64,000 nucleotides of DNA. Source: Mesorhizobium qingshengii. Its GTDB lineage: Bacteria > Pseudomonadota > Alphaproteobacteria > Rhizobiales > Rhizobiaceae. A model generated the notes under the pieces. That model searched no databases. It worked only from the letters and a program-made list of their open reading frames with translations, and was not told the origin of the DNA. Both the position numbers and the translations under genes were made by a program. This document shows positions 7,920 through 16,077 of the stretch, in pieces. The stretch spans positions 62,001 through 126,000 of the forward strand of contig NZ_JAPFQA010000010.1 of the NCBI RefSeq assembly GCF_027563465.1, written 5' to 3'. Positions within the stretch are counted from its first letter, which is position 1. The number at the start of each line of letters is the position of its first letter.

Positions 7920-8341
7920 GCACCACGCTCCGCATCGAGCCATTCGCGCATCGCGGCGAGATCGGCGATCTCTCCGCGCAGCATCAGGTCGAGCGCCGAC
8001 TGACCACCGAAGGTGGCATTGGGCTTGCGGATCCAGGCGTAGCCGCGCGCCGGCTCCGTGAACAGATAGCGCAGGCCCTTGTGGATGCCCATCAGATGCG
8101 CCATGCGGGTGCGCAGATCGCGATCGATCCTGCCGATGCCGCCTTCCTTCCAGCGCCCCCCAGTCTTCCAACGTGCCCAGGTGCGCGCCGACATGCCGCC
8201 AAGCAGGATGCAGGCCTCCCCATCGGTGAGATTCCAGGCCTTGAACAGGTTGACCGTGGTGCGCGCCAGCGCGCCCGCCTCGTCGTCGGTAATGGCGCTG
8301 CCAACCGTGGACGGTGTCGTGACTATGGGCTGAAGCTGCAT
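7913..8341 (-). CDS. Xre/MbcA/ParS-type antitoxin of the RES toxin
   Basis: 142 residues. A helix-turn-helix like region (LTDGEACILLGGMSARTWARW) is followed by the C-terminal MbcA/ParS/Xre toxin-binding domain, seen in LMGIHKGLRYLF, the conserved W-I-R/K-PN segment (AWIRKPNATFGGQSALDLML) and the terminal REWLDAERG. This antitoxin plugs the RES active site and represses its own promoter. The gene is first in the pair and has a dyad just upstream. Confidence 0.92.
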   Translation of the reverse strand: MQLQPIVTTPSTVGSAITDDEAGALARTTVNLFKAWNLTDGEACILLGGMSARTWARWKTGGRWKEGGIGRIDRDLRTRMAHLMGIHKGLRYLFTEPARGYAWIRKPNATFGGQSALDLMLRGEIADLAAMREWLDAERGAW

Positions 8342-8356
8342 TTTGCTCCCTCGCTA

Positions 8357-8385
8357 TTGGCAGACATATAGCATGTATTTGCCAA
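8357..8385 (-). promoter_or_regulatory. Candidate autoregulatory operator of the RES/Xre operon
   Basis: A TTGGCA arm at 8357-8362 and a TGCCAA arm at 8380-8385 form a perfect 6-bp inverted repeat. Inner ACAT and ATGT segments extend the dyad imperfectly. It lies 15-45 bp before the antitoxin ATG in an AT-rich stretch, where Xre-type antitoxins usually bind. Function is inferred. Confidence 0.5.
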
Positions 8386-8399
8386 ATGGCAAGGAACGG

Positions 8400-8818
8400 A
8401 TCAACTGTCTTCCGGAAGCATCCTTTCGAATTGCCTGTTGGTTAGCGCTCGCGCGAACGCGGGGGGCCGCGCAAACCACGCTTCGGAATGACAGAGGCGT
8501 GGCTCAGGATTTGGCATCGCTCCCAGCTAAGTCGTTGCCTGGGCGGACCAGTCGGCTCGCCACGCCATAGGCGCACTTTCCCATGCGCGGCTCCGGCTGG
8601 CGGCATAGTTGGTGCTGATGGCGCTGTAATCGGCTTCACCAACGCTGCCGTCGCGATGTCTCCAAGCCCTGAAAGGCGAGCGCACAGCTATCCAATGCTG
8701 GCGGAAAAACACCATTTGCTCACTGCAATCGACAACGACCCACCTATTTTCTTTGCAACCATTCATGTAGGGAGTGCGTCGGGGTTGAAGTTTTCCTTTT
8801 GGGTGGGCGGATAAAATA
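8400..8818. other. About 420 bp without a convincing gene; possible methyltransferase remnant
   Basis: Two open frames of 108-111 codons cross this gap on opposite strands, but neither looks like a known protein or has a good ribosome-binding site. On the minus strand around 8560-8650, two frames together read DYSAISTNYAA then RQPEPRM, which recalls the N-terminus of SAM-dependent methyltransferases (Y..Y...R.PdpRi) broken by frameshifts. No other feature is recognised. Confidence 0.3.
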
Positions 8819-10150
8819 ATGGTGATATCGGAGACTGGATCCTCCCGGATCGAGTCAATCAATTACCCGTTTCTGGCGACGGCATTCTTTGCCCTGAACG
8901 CGCTTTATTTCATTCTTGTGTTTGGTACTTTCGACAATCCGTCATGCTGCGACGCCACCCTGTATCTGCAAGGAGGACGCCGTTTCTTTGAGCAAGGTTT
9001 GCTGTTCGACAACCCCTATAGCGGTTACCGATCGGTGTGGAACTACGGTATAGCCGAGATGGTCCGATTTGTCGGCGAACCTTTCCGCTGGATCGCCGGC
9101 CTGCCTCAAAAGGCAACGGTTTCCTATGCTGTGGGAGCAACCCTTCTTTTTGCCGTCACCGCCATGACTCTTTTGCTCGTTCTAGGAAAGAGAAAAGGCT
9201 TTAAGGAAATATTTTGCGCGATTTATTTGAACCCAATCTCTTTTTTATATCTACTTTACCCGCTGCAAGAATCCCAGATCGTTCTTTTTCTCGGGCCTGC
9301 AATTGTGATCGTCGCGACCTCCTTGATTGCCGAGAAATGGAACCAATCAATTGTGTTGCTTTGGAGCTTTGCAGTCGCAGCATGGATGGTAAAAGGTTCA
9401 TTCTTACTTGTAGCTCTTCCGGTGATTGGGTTGGCGATCTACCTTGTCCTGCGGGCCACCGGGCCGAAAAAATGGATATCAACCTGTATCGGCGTAGCCG
9501 TGGCATTGGCTATTGTTGCGCCGCAATCGTATATCGCGTTGGCAAAGTACGGCTCGCTTTACCCTTACCCTGATCACGCCCTTCTCGAAAAACAACTTGG
9601 CTGGGGCTACACCAGCTGGCACTATGAAACTGTCTATGACCTCAATCTGGAAGGGGACGTTAAATGGAAAGGGGATTTTTCAAACAACAACTATCCGCCA
9701 ATTAAAGATACCGAAGCGTACACCTTCAAGATTCTGTCCAATCCCATAGAGGGTCTCTCACTTTGGGTTGGACACATCTTCAGCGCATTCAATTTTTCAC
9801 ATCTGAAGGTGTATATCACCGAGCCCGTCGTCAAATTCTCGTTCTTCAATGTTCTCGCCGGCGCGGCGCTGTTCCTTGGCTTCTTGACGTCGGTCGGCAT
9901 TGTTACACGAGGTCCATATGATCCGCAGGACTATTTCATAGATGCCGTGATGATTGGATCGGCGTCCGCGCTGCCTCTGTTGGCAGTTGAGACGAGGTTT
10001 AGCCTATTGCCTGCATTGGCGTTGTCTTATAGGGCAATCCAATGGTTCACTGAGGCAGACAAAAATGAACGAGTGGCGCAAGATCTGAGCTGCGCCGCGC
10101 TGTTTGGACTGCTGTTCGGGTTTGCGATGACCTTGGTCGACATTGCGTGA
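8819..10150 (+). CDS. Polytopic membrane protein of unknown function (possible GT-C-like fold)
   Basis: 443 residues with roughly ten hydrophobic segments and a long extracytoplasmic-looking loop (about residues 240-300, rich in W, Y, N and D) near the middle. The first loop contains DNPSCCDATLYLQGG, where a DA-containing acidic motif follows TM1. This is reminiscent of GT-C glycosyltransferases and EpsG/Wzy-like proteins, but no diagnostic signature can be confirmed. Base composition is visibly lower in GC than its neighbours, it stands alone, and the flanks are non-coding, which suggests horizontal acquisition. A stem-loop follows the stop codon. Confidence 0.75.
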   Translation: MVISETGSSRIESINYPFLATAFFALNALYFILVFGTFDNPSCCDATLYLQGGRRFFEQGLLFDNPYSGYRSVWNYGIAEMVRFVGEPFRWIAGLPQKATVSYAVGATLLFAVTAMTLLLVLGKRKGFKEIFCAIYLNPISFLYLLYPLQESQIVLFLGPAIVIVATSLIAEKWNQSIVLLWSFAVAAWMVKGSFLLVALPVIGLAIYLVLRATGPKKWISTCIGVAVALAIVAPQSYIALAKYGSLYPYPDHALLEKQLGWGYTSWHYETVYDLNLEGDVKWKGDFSNNNYPPIKDTEAYTFKILSNPIEGLSLWVGHIFSAFNFSHLKVYITEPVVKFSFFNVLAGAALFLGFLTSVGIVTRGPYDPQDYFIDAVMIGSASALPLLAVETRFSLLPALALSYRAIQWFTEADKNERVAQDLSCAALFGLLFGFAMTLVDIA

Positions 10151-10157
10151 AAAGCCA

Positions 10158-10179
10158 ATTGCTTGGTTTTTCAAGCAAT
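10158..10179 (+). terminator. Stem-loop after the membrane-protein gene
   Basis: Perfect 8-bp arms ATTGCTTG and CAAGCAAT enclose a six-base T-rich loop starting seven bases after the stop. There is no clear U-tract on the 3' side, so it may be a processing or weak termination signal. Confidence 0.4.
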
Positions 10180-10228
10180 GTGCACCCTTAGCCTGCGAAG
10201 ACGTGGGTAGGGCAAGCCAAGACCAATT

Positions 10229-11662
10229 TCACTCCGCCGCCTCGTAGCCCGCGATGCCCTTGATCTCGAGGAAATCCTCGAGCCCGTATTCGGCGTATTC
10301 GCGGCCATTGCCGGACTGCTTGTAGCCGCCGAAAGGCAGGCCGGCGTCCCAGGTGGGGTAGTTGATGTAGACATTGCCGGAGCGCATGCGCGCCGCCACG
10401 TCGCGCGCCTTCTGGATGTCCTTGGCCTGGATGTAGGAGGCGAGACCATAGACGGTGTCGTTGGCTTGCTCGACCGCCTGTTCGACGGTGTCATAGGGCA
10501 GGATCGCCAGCACCGGCCCGAAGATCTCCTCGCGCGCGATGCGCATGTCATGGGTGACGTCGGCGAACACGGTCGGCCTGATATAGTAGCCGCGGTTGAG
10601 TTCGGCGGGGCGGCCGGGGCCGCCGGCGACCAGCGTGGCGCCTTCGTCGATGCCGCTCTGGATCAAATCCTGGATCTTGTCGAACTGGACCTGGCTGACC
10701 ACAGGGCCAAGCTTGGTGCCGGCGGCGTCAGCGGGACCGACGGTGAACTTTTCCGCCGCCGCCTTGGCATAGCCAGCCGCCTCGTCGTGGCGGTCGCGCG
10801 GCACGAACATGCGCGTCGGCGCGTTGCAGGACTGGCCGCTGTTGCCGAAGCAGCCGGCGACGCCCTTGGTGACGGCGGTGGCGAGGTCGACATCCGGGAA
10901 CAGAATGTTGGCCGACTTGCCGCCAAGCTCCTGGTGCACGCGTTTGACAGTGTCGGCGGCGGCCTTGGCCACCAGGATGCCGGCGCGGGTCGAACCGGTG
11001 AACGACATCATGTCGACGTCTGGATGGCTGGACAGCGCCTGGCCGACACCAGGGCCGTCACCGTTGACGAGGCTGAACACGCCCTTCGGCACGCCGGCCT
11101 CGTCGATGATCTCGGCGAAGATGATGGCGTCGAGCGGCGCGATTTCGGACGGCTTCAGCACCATGGTGCAGCCGGCGGCGAGCGCCGGGCCGACCTTGCA
11201 GGTGATCTGGTTCAGCGGCCAGTTCCACGGCGTGATCAGGCCGACGACGCCGATCGGTTCCTTGACGATCAGCGAAGAGCCCTTGACCTGACGGAACTGG
11301 AACGACTTCAGCACCTCCGCCATCTTCTGCAGATGCGCCAGCCCAACGCCAACTTGGCTGTCGAGCGCGAACTGGCGCGGCGCGCCCATCTCGCGCGACA
11401 CGGCCAGCGCCAGATCGGCGCTGCGCTTCCTGTAGACCTCGATGACGCGGTTCAGGATATCGAGGCGCTCCTCCACCGAGGTGAAGCCGAATGTGCTGAA
11501 GGCGCGCTTGGCGGCGGCCACCGCCTTGTCGACATCGGCCTTGGAGCCGAGCGAGATCTGCGCGAAAACATCCTCGTTCGACGGATCGATGACATCGAGC
11601 GTGTTGGGCACGACAGGATCGACCCACGCGCCATCGATATAGAACTGCAGATTGTGTGACAT
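10229..11662 (-). CDS. NAD(P)+-dependent aldehyde dehydrogenase
   Basis: 477 residues, the normal length for the ALDH superfamily. Visible landmarks are the PWNWPLNQ oxyanion Asn block, the KPSEIAPL cofactor-binding segment, FTGSTRAG, the catalytic Glu motif HQELGGKSANIL, the catalytic Cys motif GNSGQSCNAPTRM, and EEIFGPVLAILPY. It oxidises an aldehyde to the acid in the cytoplasm; the substrate cannot be told. It is a single gene with no obvious partner, although nearby clusters also hold aldehyde-handling enzymes. Confidence 0.95.
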   Translation of the reverse strand: MSHNLQFYIDGAWVDPVVPNTLDVIDPSNEDVFAQISLGSKADVDKAVAAAKRAFSTFGFTSVEERLDILNRVIEVYRKRSADLALAVSREMGAPRQFALDSQVGVGLAHLQKMAEVLKSFQFRQVKGSSLIVKEPIGVVGLITPWNWPLNQITCKVGPALAAGCTMVLKPSEIAPLDAIIFAEIIDEAGVPKGVFSLVNGDGPGVGQALSSHPDVDMMSFTGSTRAGILVAKAAADTVKRVHQELGGKSANILFPDVDLATAVTKGVAGCFGNSGQSCNAPTRMFVPRDRHDEAAGYAKAAAEKFTVGPADAAGTKLGPVVSQVQFDKIQDLIQSGIDEGATLVAGGPGRPAELNRGYYIRPTVFADVTHDMRIAREEIFGPVLAILPYDTVEQAVEQANDTVYGLASYIQAKDIQKARDVAARMRSGNVYINYPTWDAGLPFGGYKQSGNGREYAEYGLEDFLEIKGIAGYEAAE

Positions 11663-11823
11663 GGTTTTCTCCCTGGGGGTGCGCCGTATGGCCGTGCCGG
11701 CCGTAATATGTGGCTAGAAATAACGATGCACAAACGGCGCTGTCAAACGCAACCCCCGAACGCATTGAGCCAGCGCGCCAGTCGTTGAGCCAGTGGGTCA
11801 GCACCTGGCCTGGTGAGGATGGA

Positions 11824-12207
11824 TTACAGCAACGTATGTCCAGCCTCGGCCAGAAGCCGCCTCGCGGCGGCCTGATCCGTCGCTTTCACCAGGAGATGGT
11901 CGCCATCGAAGGTGGAAACCACGAAGATGCCCAACCCGTTTTCCGACAACGGTCTGATGACCGACAGCACGATACCGGTTTCGCCGAAGGCAAACGGCCC
12001 CTCGAATTTGAAGGCGACCCAGTCGCTGTCCTGCCTGACGGCATCCGGCACGCGATCCTGCGGGCAGACGATCGAAAGTTCGTCGTCGGTCCTGGTGATG
12101 CTGACGAAGCCGGGCCCGTCCGCCCAACCGGGAATGGCGTCGCCCGGCTCGAGCCGCGAAATCGCGTAAAGCCTGCGAAGTTGCTTCAATCTGATCCTGG
12201 CAGTCAT
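11824..12207 (-). CDS. ACT-domain protein
   Basis: 127 residues with two ACT-like halves. WVAFKFEGPFAFGETGIVLSV and PLSENGLGIFVVSTFDGDHLLV match the small bacterial ACT/CASTOR-like family found alone in many alphaproteobacteria. ACT modules bind amino acids or other small ligands. No catalytic domain is attached. The gene lies 28 bp downstream of the GNAT gene on the same strand, so they may be co-transcribed. Confidence 0.8.
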   Translation of the reverse strand: MTARIRLKQLRRLYAISRLEPGDAIPGWADGPGFVSITRTDDELSIVCPQDRVPDAVRQDSDWVAFKFEGPFAFGETGIVLSVIRPLSENGLGIFVVSTFDGDHLLVKATDQAAARRLLAEAGHTLL

Positions 12208-12235
12208 TGTCGGGTTCCGCTCTTCCGATTGCCGG

Positions 12236-12703
12236 CTATGGCGCCAGTTTCTTGCTCATATAGACCGTCACGCCGTTCATGAACGGCTCTTCGCGGTCGA
12301 TCGCATAGCCGTGCCGTTTGTACAGCGACACATTGGCCTCGAAGGCGCCATTGGTCAGCAGGCGAAGTTCGGGGCGGTCCGCTCCGGCCGCCCTGCGCTC
12401 GGCCTGTTCCAGCAGCAGCCGGCCGATCCCCCGGCCCTGCGACAGCGGCGCGACGCAGACATTCTCGATCCAGAGATGATCGTCGGCCAGCATGGTTTCG
12501 ATCATCCCGACAATGCGGTCCTCCTCGACGGCGAGATCGAACGAATGCTCGGCAACGGCCTTGTCGTAATCGGCGCGCATCGGCAGCGGCTCGCGGCCGA
12601 TCACCGGCACCCACTTGGCATAGGCGGCGCGCACGATGTCCCTGATGGCTGTGGCATCAGCGGGTTCGGCCGGCCGAAGCCGGATGGAAGAATCGATGGT
12701 CAT
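12236..12703 (-). CDS. GNAT-family N-acetyltransferase
   Basis: 155 residues from the ATG at 12703 (a GTG one codon earlier is possible). The acetyl-CoA binding motif A is clear: LWIENVCVAPLSQGRGIGRLLLEQAERRA, with the Q/R-x-x-G-x-G/A loop as QGRGIG, followed by NGAFEANVSLYKRHGY. A GGAG ribosome-binding site lies eight bases upstream. The leader contains a terminator-like hairpin and a candidate short Arg-rich reading frame, so expression may be attenuated. The substrate is unknown. Confidence 0.9.
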   Translation of the reverse strand: MTIDSSIRLRPAEPADATAIRDIVRAAYAKWVPVIGREPLPMRADYDKAVAEHSFDLAVEEDRIVGMIETMLADDHLWIENVCVAPLSQGRGIGRLLLEQAERRAAGADRPELRLLTNGAFEANVSLYKRHGYAIDREEPFMNGVTVYMSKKLAP

Positions 12704-12720
12704 CACAATGCTCCAGACAT

Positions 12721-12753
12721 GGAAAACCCCGCCGGCGGGTGTCGCGGGCGGGG
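12721..12753 (-). terminator. Intrinsic terminator hairpin in the leader of the GNAT gene (candidate attenuator)
   Basis: On the minus strand the arms CCCCGCC and GGCGGGG form a 7-bp GC stem around a 13-base loop, followed directly by TTTT. It lies between a candidate leader peptide (ending at 12779) and the GNAT start (12703). A terminator inside the leader, just before a gene, is the layout of an attenuator. The competing antiterminator pairing was not worked out. Confidence 0.5.
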
Positions 12754-12778
12754 CTGGGAAACGAACGAACCGGATCTA

Positions 12779-12871
12779 TCAGGCCGGTCTTTGTCGTCGC
12801 GCGATCAGCTTGCCGCTCCGCACTGTGCAGGAACGGCGTCGCTTGATGTTGGCGGGCGCAAGGGCAAACAT
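12779..12871 (-). CDS. Candidate Arg-rich leader peptide upstream of the GNAT gene
   Basis: A 30-codon frame from an ATG at 12871 to TGA at 12779 encodes a peptide beginning MFALAPANIKRRRSC and ending ARRQRPA. It has seven Arg codons including an RRR run, and it stops 26 bp before the terminator hairpin. A second in-frame ATG lies six codons upstream. No strong ribosome-binding site precedes either, which weakens the case. If translated, ribosome position on the Arg run could govern the hairpin. Confidence 0.3.
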   Translation of the reverse strand: MFALAPANIKRRRSCTVRSGKLIARRQRPA

Positions 12872-13025
12872 GGCGTCAAGCTGGAGCATGAAGAGCGGCG
12901 CTGTCAAGGCGGCCGCTCGATCGGCAATGTCCCATATCGGCGGCACAGTTCTGGCCTTCAGGTCCGCTGGGCATGGAATCGCTATATATGCCTTGCCGTG
13001 ACGGCAACTGACCGATGGACAAAAT

Positions 13026-13616
13026 ATGATTGGGACGCTGAACAAGACGGTGCGGATGGTCGCCATCCTGAACCTTGGCTATTTCGGAATCGAGTTTGCC
13101 GTAGCCATCTGGATCGGATCGGTATCGCTGTTCGCGGACAGCATCGATTTTCTCGAGGATGCATCCGTCAACCTGCTGATCATGGTCGCGCTGGGCTGGA
13201 CCATTCGCAATCGAGCGCGGCTCGGAATGGCGCTGGCGGGGGTACTCCTGGTCCCGGCTTTGGCAACCCTTTGGACGGCCTGGGAGAAGTTCAACAGTCC
13301 AATTCCGCCAGCACCCGTTCCACTGACGCTGACCGCCGCTGGCGCGATCCTCGTCAACCTGTCATGCGCGCTCATGCTCGCTCGCTACCGCCATCACAGC
13401 GGCAGCCTCACCCATGCAGCATTCCTGTCGGCGCGCAACGATGTCCTGGCGAATGTCGCGATCATCGCCGCCGGCCTGGTCACGGCATTTGTGTGGAACT
13501 CGGCTTGGCCCGATATTGTCATTGGCCTTGCAATCGCCGTCATGAATGCGGACGCCGCCCGCGAGGTTTTCACCGCCGCGAGACGCGAGTTCGCGGAAAG
13601 CCAAATTCGAAGCTGA
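13026..13616 (+). CDS. Short cation-diffusion-facilitator-like membrane protein
   Basis: 196 residues with five or six membrane helices and no C-terminal cytoplasmic domain. LFADSIDFLEDASVN corresponds to the TM2 metal site (D-x-x-D/E spacing) and LSARNDVLANVAIIAAG to the TM5 site of CDF transporters, where Asn and Asp stand in place of the usual His/Asp pair. Full CDF exporters are about 300 residues, so this belongs to the short 'cation transporter' branch. It is divergent from the GNAT gene. The metal is unknown. Confidence 0.8.
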   Translation: MIGTLNKTVRMVAILNLGYFGIEFAVAIWIGSVSLFADSIDFLEDASVNLLIMVALGWTIRNRARLGMALAGVLLVPALATLWTAWEKFNSPIPPAPVPLTLTAAGAILVNLSCALMLARYRHHSGSLTHAAFLSARNDVLANVAIIAAGLVTAFVWNSAWPDIVIGLAIAVMNADAAREVFTAARREFAESQIRS

Positions 13617-13637
13617 GACACGGCCGCCCGTCCGGCC

Positions 13638-14378
13638 TCAATACTCCTGCGCCGTCGGCCTGAACAGGATCTCGTTGATGTCGACCTCGTCCGGCTGGCT
13701 CATGGCGAACACCACCGTCCTGGCGAAGGAATCCGCCGGGATGGCCACGCGGTCGTAGAGCGCGCGCACGCCTTCGGCGACATCGGGCTCGGTGACGCTG
13801 CCGGGCAGTTCGGTCGCCACCGCGCCCGGCGAGATGATGGTGGTGCGGATGTTGTAGGGTTTTACTTCCTGGCGCAGGCCTTCCGAGATGACGCGCACGG
13901 CGTGCTTGGTGGCGGCGTAGACGGCGCCGCCCGGCCCGACCTTGTGGCCGGCGACCGACGACACGTTGATGATGTGGCCGCTCTTCTGCGTCTTCATGTG
14001 CGGCAGCGCGGCCGCGATGCCGTAGAGCACGCCCTTGATGTTGACGTCGATCATCCGGTCCCAGTCCTCGACCTTGCCGCGCTCCAGCGGCGAGTGCGGC
14101 ATCAGGCCGGCATTGTTGATGATGACGTCGACGCGGCCATGCGTCTTCACCGCATGGTCGACGAGACGCCGAACCTGATCGACATCGGTCACGTCGGTCC
14201 GCAGGATCGCGTCCTTGTCAAGCGAAAGCTCCTCGGCCAGCGCTTGCAACCGGTCGAGGCGGCGCGCGCCCAGCACCAGCCTGGCGCCTTCCTTGGCAAG
14301 AAGCCGCGCGGTGGCTTCGCCCAGCCCGCTGCTGGCGCCGGTGATGACGACGACCTTGTCCCTAATGTTCTCGGTCAT
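13638..14378 (-). CDS. SDR-family oxidoreductase
   Basis: 246 residues of classical short-chain dehydrogenase. The cofactor motif TGASSGLG is at residues 14-21 and the NNAG motif follows at about 87-90. The catalytic triad is Ser in INVSSVAG plus YAATK. It ends VDINEILFRPTAQEY, as in the YdfG-like subgroup. It is the last of four minus-strand genes (cupin, aldo-keto reductase, flavodoxin, SDR) facing a divergent LysR gene. A second SDR at 23919 ends almost identically (VDINELIVRPTAQG), so the two are close paralogues in different regulons. Confidence 0.93.
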   Translation of the reverse strand: MTENIRDKVVVITGASSGLGEATARLLAKEGARLVLGARRLDRLQALAEELSLDKDAILRTDVTDVDQVRRLVDHAVKTHGRVDVIINNAGLMPHSPLERGKVEDWDRMIDVNIKGVLYGIAAALPHMKTQKSGHIINVSSVAGHKVGPGGAVYAATKHAVRVISEGLRQEVKPYNIRTTIISPGAVATELPGSVTEPDVAEGVRALYDRVAIPADSFARTVVFAMSQPDEVDINEILFRPTAQEY

Positions 14379-14440
14379 GATGATTTCCTTCTGGTTTTGG
14401 CTCGCTGCCCTACGGCAGCTCGCGAATTCGAGTAGGTGGC

Positions 14441-15049
14441 TCAGCCGGGCATTTCGATCCTGCCGAGCCAGCGTGTGACCTCCTCAAGCGTCTCGCGCTC
14501 CTGGTCGCACTGCTTGGAAAAACCTTCGATGAGCCGCGCCGCTGGCGCATGGTCGGCAAGGACCTTGAGGCTCTGCCCAATTCCGTAGCCGCCATGGGTG
14601 ATGAACGGCACCAGTGTCTTGCCGGACAGATCGTGTCGCGACAGGAAGGAGCGGATCATCGCCGGCGCGGTCATGCCCCAGATCGGAAATCCGAGGAACA
14701 CCGTCTCGTAGGATCTGATGTCCGGCACGGTGGCGGCGAGCGGCGGTTCGAAACCGGACACCCGCTGCTTTTCCGCCACCGCGACCTGCTCCTCATAGTC
14801 TTCCGGATAGGGATCGACGGTGCGGATCTCGAAAATGTCCGTTCCGAGAGCCCGGCTGATCTGGCGCGCGATGACGCGCGTGTTGCCGGTGCGGGTGTAG
14901 TACGCCACCAGCCCATTGGCGCCGCCCGCTTGGCGCGCGTTCGACGCGATGGCGGGCAGGCTCGATCCGGCACCCAATCCAGCACTCAGTGGCAATGCAA
15001 GCGCGGTCATAAGCGCACCTCGTCTTGAAAACAGGCTCGACTGGCTCAT
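14441..15049 (-). CDS. Exported flavodoxin-like protein with a twin-arginine signal
   Basis: 202 residues. The N-terminus MSQSSLFSRRGALMTALALPLSAGLGA looks like a Tat signal (SRRGAL followed by a hydrophobic stretch and ASNA). The mature part carries the flavodoxin FMN loop YYTRTGNTRVIARQI, then VFLGFPIWG and FITHGGYGIGQS. Such proteins are common beside aldo-keto reductases in aldehyde-stress clusters. The start at 15049 lies just after the aldo-keto reductase gene; longer in-frame starts overlap it. Confidence 0.9.
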   Translation of the reverse strand: MSQSSLFSRRGALMTALALPLSAGLGAGSSLPAIASNARQAGGANGLVAYYTRTGNTRVIARQISRALGTDIFEIRTVDPYPEDYEEQVAVAEKQRVSGFEPPLAATVPDIRSYETVFLGFPIWGMTAPAMIRSFLSRHDLSGKTLVPFITHGGYGIGQSLKVLADHAPAARLIEGFSKQCDQERETLEEVTRWLGRIEMPG

Positions 15050-15071
15050 CCCGCTCTCCTTGGCGCCTGGC

Positions 15072-16061
15072 TCAGCGATCGATCCTTGCCGCCTGTTGCG
15101 GGGAGTAGCGCTCTCCCTGCACGGCAATTGCCGAGACCACGTTCTCGATGTTGCGAAGGTCGTCCGCCGTCAGCGCAACGGCCGCCGATCCGATGTTCTC
15201 CTCGAGGCGATTGAGCTTCGTGGTGCCGGGGATCGGAACGATCCAAGGCTTCCGCGCCAGCAGCCAGGCCAGCGCGACCTGGGCCGGGGTCACCTTCTTC
15301 TTGGCCGCGATCGCGACGATCGCGTCGACCAGCGCCTGGTTAGCTCGCCTGGCCTCCTCCGCAAAACGCGGCACGGTGTTGCGGAAGTCGCTGCTGTCGA
15401 ACGTCGTGCTGGCGCTGATGGCGCCAGTGAGGAATCCCTTGCCCAATGGACTGAAGGGCACGAAGCCGATCCCCAGTTCCTCGAGGACCGGCAGGATCGC
15501 CTCCTCGGGTTCACGCCACCACAGCGAGTATTCGCTTTGCAGTGCGGTGACCGGCTGCACCGCATGCGCGCGACGGATGGTGCGCACGCCCGCCTCGGAG
15601 AGGCCGAAATGCTTGACCTTGCCTTGGCTGATCAAGTCCTTCACCGTGCCCGCCACCTCCTCGATGGGCACCACCGGATCGACGCGGTGCTGGTAGAGGA
15701 GATCGATGCGGTCTGTCCTCAACCGCTTGAGCGAGGCCTCGACGACGTCGCGAATATGCTGCGGCCGGCTGTCCATGCCTTCATGTCCGGCCGTGCCGGC
15801 GATGTCGATGCCGAATTTGGTGGCGATCACCACCTGGTCGCGGATTGGCTGCAGCGCCTCGCCGACGACCTCCTCGTTCGTGAAAGGTCCATAGACCTCC
15901 GCGGTGTCGAAGAAGGTGATGCCGCGCTCGAACGCGGAACGGATCAGGCGGACGGCATCCGGCGTCGCCATCGGTGCCCCGTAGGATTGGCTCATCCCCA
16001 TGCAGCCGAGCCCGATGGCCGAGACTTCGAGGCCGCTTGTTCCAAGTGTGCGCTTTTGCAT
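15072..16061 (-). CDS. Aldo/keto reductase
   Basis: 329 residues starting MQKRTLGTSGLEVSAIGLGCMGMS, the standard opening of the AKR13/YakC-like group. The catalytic set is visible as FFDTAEVYG (Asp and Tyr), IATKFG (Lys) and LYQHRVDP (His). The NADPH site IPIPGTTKLNRLEENIGSA lies near the C-terminus. These cytosolic enzymes reduce aldehydes and ketones. It is the second gene of the LysR-facing set, 16 bp after the cupin gene. Confidence 0.95.
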   Translation of the reverse strand: MQKRTLGTSGLEVSAIGLGCMGMSQSYGAPMATPDAVRLIRSAFERGITFFDTAEVYGPFTNEEVVGEALQPIRDQVVIATKFGIDIAGTAGHEGMDSRPQHIRDVVEASLKRLRTDRIDLLYQHRVDPVVPIEEVAGTVKDLISQGKVKHFGLSEAGVRTIRRAHAVQPVTALQSEYSLWWREPEEAILPVLEELGIGFVPFSPLGKGFLTGAISASTTFDSSDFRNTVPRFAEEARRANQALVDAIVAIAAKKKVTPAQVALAWLLARKPWIVPIPGTTKLNRLEENIGSAAVALTADDLRNIENVVSAIAVQGERYSPQQAARIDR

Positions 16062-16077
16062 TGTCTTGCTCCTTTGT

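Noticed and set aside
7920..8171. N-terminal extension of the RES toxin frame
   Set aside because: It overlaps the antitoxin gene in another frame, is Arg-rich and lacks a ribosome-binding site; the toxin starts at 7919.
8488..8862. Two opposing open frames in the gap before the membrane protein
   Set aside because: No recognised similarity or start signals, and they overlap each other.
12872..13066. Longer 95-codon version of the minus-strand frame that contains the candidate leader peptide
   Set aside because: The upstream part overlaps the CDF-like gene and its promoter; only the 30-codon end is discussed as a possible leader.
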